From Brevinema_A sp051649605 (GTDB lineage: Bacteria > Spirochaetota > Brevinematia > Brevinematales > Brevinemataceae): a DNA stretch of 64,000 nt. The position numbers and the translations under genes are program-made. Numbering within the stretch: position 1 is the first letter of the stretch; each line of letters begins with the position of its first letter. The stretch lies in contig JBOFHK010000025.1 in the NCBI GenBank assembly GCA_051649605.1, forward strand, positions 62,001 through 126,000, written 5' to 3'. Shown here one piece after another: positions 61,639 to 64,000 of the stretch. A model generated the notes under the pieces. The model saw only the letters and a list, made by a program, of their open reading frames with translations, searched no databases and was not told where the DNA came from.

Positions 61639-62811
61639 ATGTCAAAAAAAATGGTTCTTATAATTGATGATGAAGAAAATATCCGTAGTGGATTAATTTT
61701 TGCCCTCCAAGACGAAGGATACAGTATTCAAAGTGCAAACAATGGAGTCCAAGGTTTAGAAAAATTAAACCTCTTTCTTCCCGATTTAGTTATCTGTGAT
61801 GTAAAAATGCCAGAGCTCAGCGGTATAGAATTTCTCAAACAAGCAAAGAACAAACACCCCCATATTCCTATTATTATGTTGACAGGACATGCAGGGCTAG
61901 ATGATGCCATCAACGCAATGAAATTAGGAGCTTATGATTTTTTAACCAAACCTGTTCATTTAGAAAAATTATTCTTATTAATTAAACGAGCCATTGAATC
62001 CACAGAGAATATAAAATATTCTAAAGAGTTAGAAAAACGTATTGACGAACGAAAAGGATTTAAGCCTATTATTGGTAATTCCCCTGCTATCCATCAGGTC
62101 ATTAATATTCTCAAACAGGTTGCTCCAACAGATGCTACTATTCTTCTCACAGGAGAAAGCGGGGTTGGTAAAGAAATTTTTGCAACCGCAATCTATGAAA
62201 ATAGCGAACGTTCCCAAGGCCCTTTTATCAAAGTTCATTGTGGAGCTTTACCAGAAAGTCTCTTAGAAAGTGAGCTTTTTGGACATGAAAAAGGAGCTTT
62301 TACAGGAGCCACCACCAAAAGAAAAGGACGTTTCGAACGAGCAGATGGGGGTACGATTTTTCTTGATGAAATTGGAGATATTAGTCCCCAAGTCCAAATT
62401 AAGCTCCTTCGTGTCCTACAAGAACGTGAATTTGAACGTATTGGCGGTGAAGAAACACTCCATACCGATATTAGAATCATTATCGCAACCAACAAAAACC
62501 TTCGAGAAGCAGTCGCACAGGGAATCTTCCGAGAAGATCTATTTTATCGTTTAAATGTCGTCGAAATCTATATCCCCCCCCTTCGGGAACGTAAAGAAGA
62601 TATCCCAGAGCTTGCAATATTTTTTTTGAAACAAATTTCAGAAAAATACCAAAAAACTATTACAAATTTTTCCCCAGAAGTATTACATAAATTTTTAGAA
62701 TATCCTTGGCCAGGCAATATTCGCGAACTTCAAAATGCTGTGGAAACTGCCGTTGTTTTGTCATCCGATTCGATTATTACCATATCTAACCTACCAAAAC
62801 ACCTACAATAA
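61639..62811 (+). CDS. Sigma-54-dependent response regulator lacking a DNA-binding domain
   Basis: Protein of 390 residues. Receiver domain (about 1-120, IIDDEENIRSGL, phospho-Asp54 in VICDVKMPE, MLTGHA, TKPVH) and AAA+ sigma-54 activator domain (about 145-380: GESGVGKE Walker A, ELFGHEKGAFTGAT, GGTIFLDEIGD Walker B, FREDLFYRLNV, WPGNIRELQN). It ends within ten residues of the AAA+ module, where NtrC-type proteins continue into a Fis-type helix-turn-helix; a terminator follows at once, so this is the real end. Helicobacter FlgR and Chlamydia CtcC are natural activators of this shape. No histidine kinase is adjacent. Confidence 0.92.
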   Translation: MSKKMVLIIDDEENIRSGLIFALQDEGYSIQSANNGVQGLEKLNLFLPDLVICDVKMPELSGIEFLKQAKNKHPHIPIIMLTGHAGLDDAINAMKLGAYDFLTKPVHLEKLFLLIKRAIESTENIKYSKELEKRIDERKGFKPIIGNSPAIHQVINILKQVAPTDATILLTGESGVGKEIFATAIYENSERSQGPFIKVHCGALPESLLESELFGHEKGAFTGATTKRKGRFERADGGTIFLDEIGDISPQVQIKLLRVLQEREFERIGGEETLHTDIRIIIATNKNLREAVAQGIFREDLFYRLNVVEIYIPPLRERKEDIPELAIFFLKQISEKYQKTITNFSPEVLHKFLEYPWPGNIRELQNAVETAVVLSSDSIITISNLPKHLQ

Positions 62812-62814
62812 AAA

Positions 62815-62849
62815 AAATAAGCCTTCTAAAAATTTTAGAAGGCTTATTT
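62815..62849. terminator. Bidirectional terminator after the response regulator
   Basis: Seventeen-base perfect arms at 62815-62831 and 62833-62849 around one base. The A-rich start and T-rich end serve both strands; the gene on the other side is convergent. Confidence 0.85.
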
Positions 62850-62932
62850 ATCAAGGCTTATACAATGCTTTGAAACATTGCATATCTATTATCGTATTTT
62901 TTTTACTTTTCTTTATAATTTAATACTACTCT

Positions 62933-63565
62933 TTATAACTCTTCATTAATATAATGTTGATTCCAACTCAGTAAGCTTTTCTCTTTTAAGGTTTGGATAA
63001 TCATTTTTTTTCGCTCTATAAGACCTTTTTCTTTAATAAGTACCACTTTACCTTGATGAATATCCTCTCGGTATTCATTAAATAATAAATCTTGAATGAT
63101 ATTCGTAGCAAAAGGATTTTTTTCTCGATAATCAAATTCTGGAGAAATAAACTCTGTAAACGGTGTAACAAAAAAAATTAAGTCATATTTTCTATTAAGA
63201 TCACGGCAAGAGCTTTCATAATCATTAAAAAAATAGCTTAGTGTTTTTCCCTCAAAGAAGAGATCTTTTATATGATCATAGGCAAAACGAGAGAGACCAT
63301 TTTTGAGATAAACAGCATAATCTAAATAAGAACGATCCGATACAATTCCTTTCCCCAGAGCATCTGCCTCTTGCTCAGTTTCAATTTTGCGTTTTAAAAT
63401 CGTTGTTTCAAAATTGATAAAATTCATTGGGGTATTAATTAAGGTACCTTGTTCTAAAAACTCCCTTGCAAACTCAGGAATATAAGTGCTTTCTAGCACT
63501 TCAGCAAGCCACAGAGCTAAAGTAGTTTTTCCAATACCATGCGTTCCTGTAAACGAAATATTCAT
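62933..63565 (-). CDS. P-loop AAA-type nucleotide kinase-like protein (NadR-like)
   Basis: Protein of 210 residues. Walker A FTGTHGIGKTTLALWLA at 5-21, then YIPEFAREFLEQG and IVSDRSYLDYAVYL, the order seen in the AAA_28 family that includes the kinase domain of NadR (nicotinamide riboside kinase) and thymidylate-kinase-like proteins. The acceptor is unknown. It shares one base (TAATG) with the end of the glycosyltransferase gene upstream, so the two are co-translated. Confidence 0.72.
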   Translation of the reverse strand: MNISFTGTHGIGKTTLALWLAEVLESTYIPEFAREFLEQGTLINTPMNFINFETTILKRKIETEQEADALGKGIVSDRSYLDYAVYLKNGLSRFAYDHIKDLFFEGKTLSYFFNDYESSCRDLNRKYDLIFFVTPFTEFISPEFDYREKNPFATNIIQDLLFNEYREDIHQGKVVLIKEKGLIERKKMIIQTLKEKSLLSWNQHYINEEL

Positions 63566-64000
63566 TATTTAGTCTCCATTTTTTTAAGAATATGCTCTAC
63601 AATATAACTTGCGATTTTTTGAGAAGCTCCTCTTTGTCCCATTCGTATTAAACCAGTATTCCCACGTCTTGTTCTTTCACTGGGATTATCTATTAATCGA
63701 TTGATCGCTTGTACAACTCCTTGCGGGTAATCTCTTGGGTAGATAAAAGCTTCTCCTAACAATTTTTCATTATTTTCCATACGAATATTGGTACTTTGAG
63801 ATCCTGTTCCTTTAAATCCTATTACTGGTTTGCCCAGTCCTGTTATTTGCTCTCCTGCTGTTCCAGCCAAACTAATTCCAAAAATACAAGAGCTTGCAAT
63901 TTGATCAAAATAAGTACTCGGATAGCAATGGATCGTTTGTGTCCCTTTAAACCATACACCAATATGGTTGGACTGATCACGAAGCGTCCAACCATATTGG
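63565..64000 (-). CDS. LpxB-like glycosyltransferase (C-terminal part only)
   Basis: The frame is open from the window edge to 63565, 144 codons, so the N-terminus lies outside. The visible part has the C-terminal nucleotide-sugar binding region of MurG/LpxB-fold enzymes: ASSCIFGISLAGTAGEQ, GLGKPVIGFKGTGSQST, ENNEKLLGEAFIYP and IDNPSERTRRG. It resembles proteins annotated as lipid-A-disaccharide synthase related. A role in lipid A or another envelope glycolipid is possible but not shown. Confidence 0.72.
   Translation of the reverse strand, partial: QYGWTLRDQSNHIGVWFKGTQTIHCYPSTYFDQIASSCIFGISLAGTAGEQITGLGKPVIGFKGTGSQSTNIRMENNEKLLGEAFIYPRDYPQGVVQAINRLIDNPSERTRRGNTGLIRMGQRGASQKIASYIVEHILKKMETK

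Noticed and set aside
1..64000. CRISPR arrays, insertion sequences, tRNA or rRNA genes
   Set aside because: No regularly spaced repeats, transposase-like frames, cloverleaf or rRNA-like stretches were found by reading the sequence; short or odd RNAs could still be missed.

Overview
The window looks like a stretch of chromosome from a low-GC, fermentative, Gram-negative, host-associated bacterium, most likely a spirochaete. Outer-membrane type genes (a TolC-family protein, RND pumps, an LpxB-like glycosyltransferase, several lipoproteins) show two membranes. Three traits point to spirochaetes: an HU gene next to rpsT as in Borrelia, a Prp-type gene between rplU and rpmA as in Borrelia, and an RND adaptor with almost no alpha-hairpin between its lipoyl halves, as known for Borrelia BesA. 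The phylum is an inference; no rRNA or tRNA gene was seen.

1-12.7 kb: a partial coiled-coil gene, an aldose-epimerase-like gene, then a nine-gene operon (1646-9824) for C4 acyl-CoA metabolism: SDR reductase, acyl-CoA dehydrogenase, EtfB, EtfA, (R)-specific hydratase of the PhaJ type, AtoE-type transporter, CoA-transferase AtoD/AtoA, and thiolase. Together they form an acetyl-CoA/butyrate interconversion route that appears to pass through (R)-3-hydroxybutyryl-CoA. It is followed by an EamA transporter, an SDR with no normal start codon, and a lipoprotein of the SAM hydroxide adenosyltransferase family.

12.8-34.7 kb: a sugar-use region. A minus-strand operon (GH2 glycosidase, ABC binding protein, two permeases, SDR) is divergent from an ArsR-like regulator, with perfect palindromes at the glycosidase promoter. 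Next come a lone PTS EIIC and a complete L-ascorbate (ula) cluster with a DeoR-family regulator and divergent ulaF. Then surE, a CorC-like CBS gene, dnaN, a hexapeptide acetyltransferase, a frameshifted HNH nuclease remnant, a glucose/GlcNAc-type EIICB, a free EIIB and nanE.

34.9-51 kb: mainly core genes: GNAT, groEL (behind a sigma-54-like promoter), a topA operon with two uncharacterised envelope genes, a GT42 sialyltransferase-like gene with a NeuA-like CMP-sugar synthetase, yifB/comM, rplU-prp-rpmA, a DksA-like gene, mltG, nif3, HU, rpsT, mnmG and pdxJ.

51-64 kb: a tripartite efflux operon (tolC, adaptor, two tandem RND pumps) downstream of murD, a sigma-54 response regulator that ends without a DNA-binding domain, and at the edge a P-loop nucleotide-kinase-like gene plus the end of an LpxB-like glycosyltransferase. 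No CRISPR array, insertion sequence or tRNA was found.
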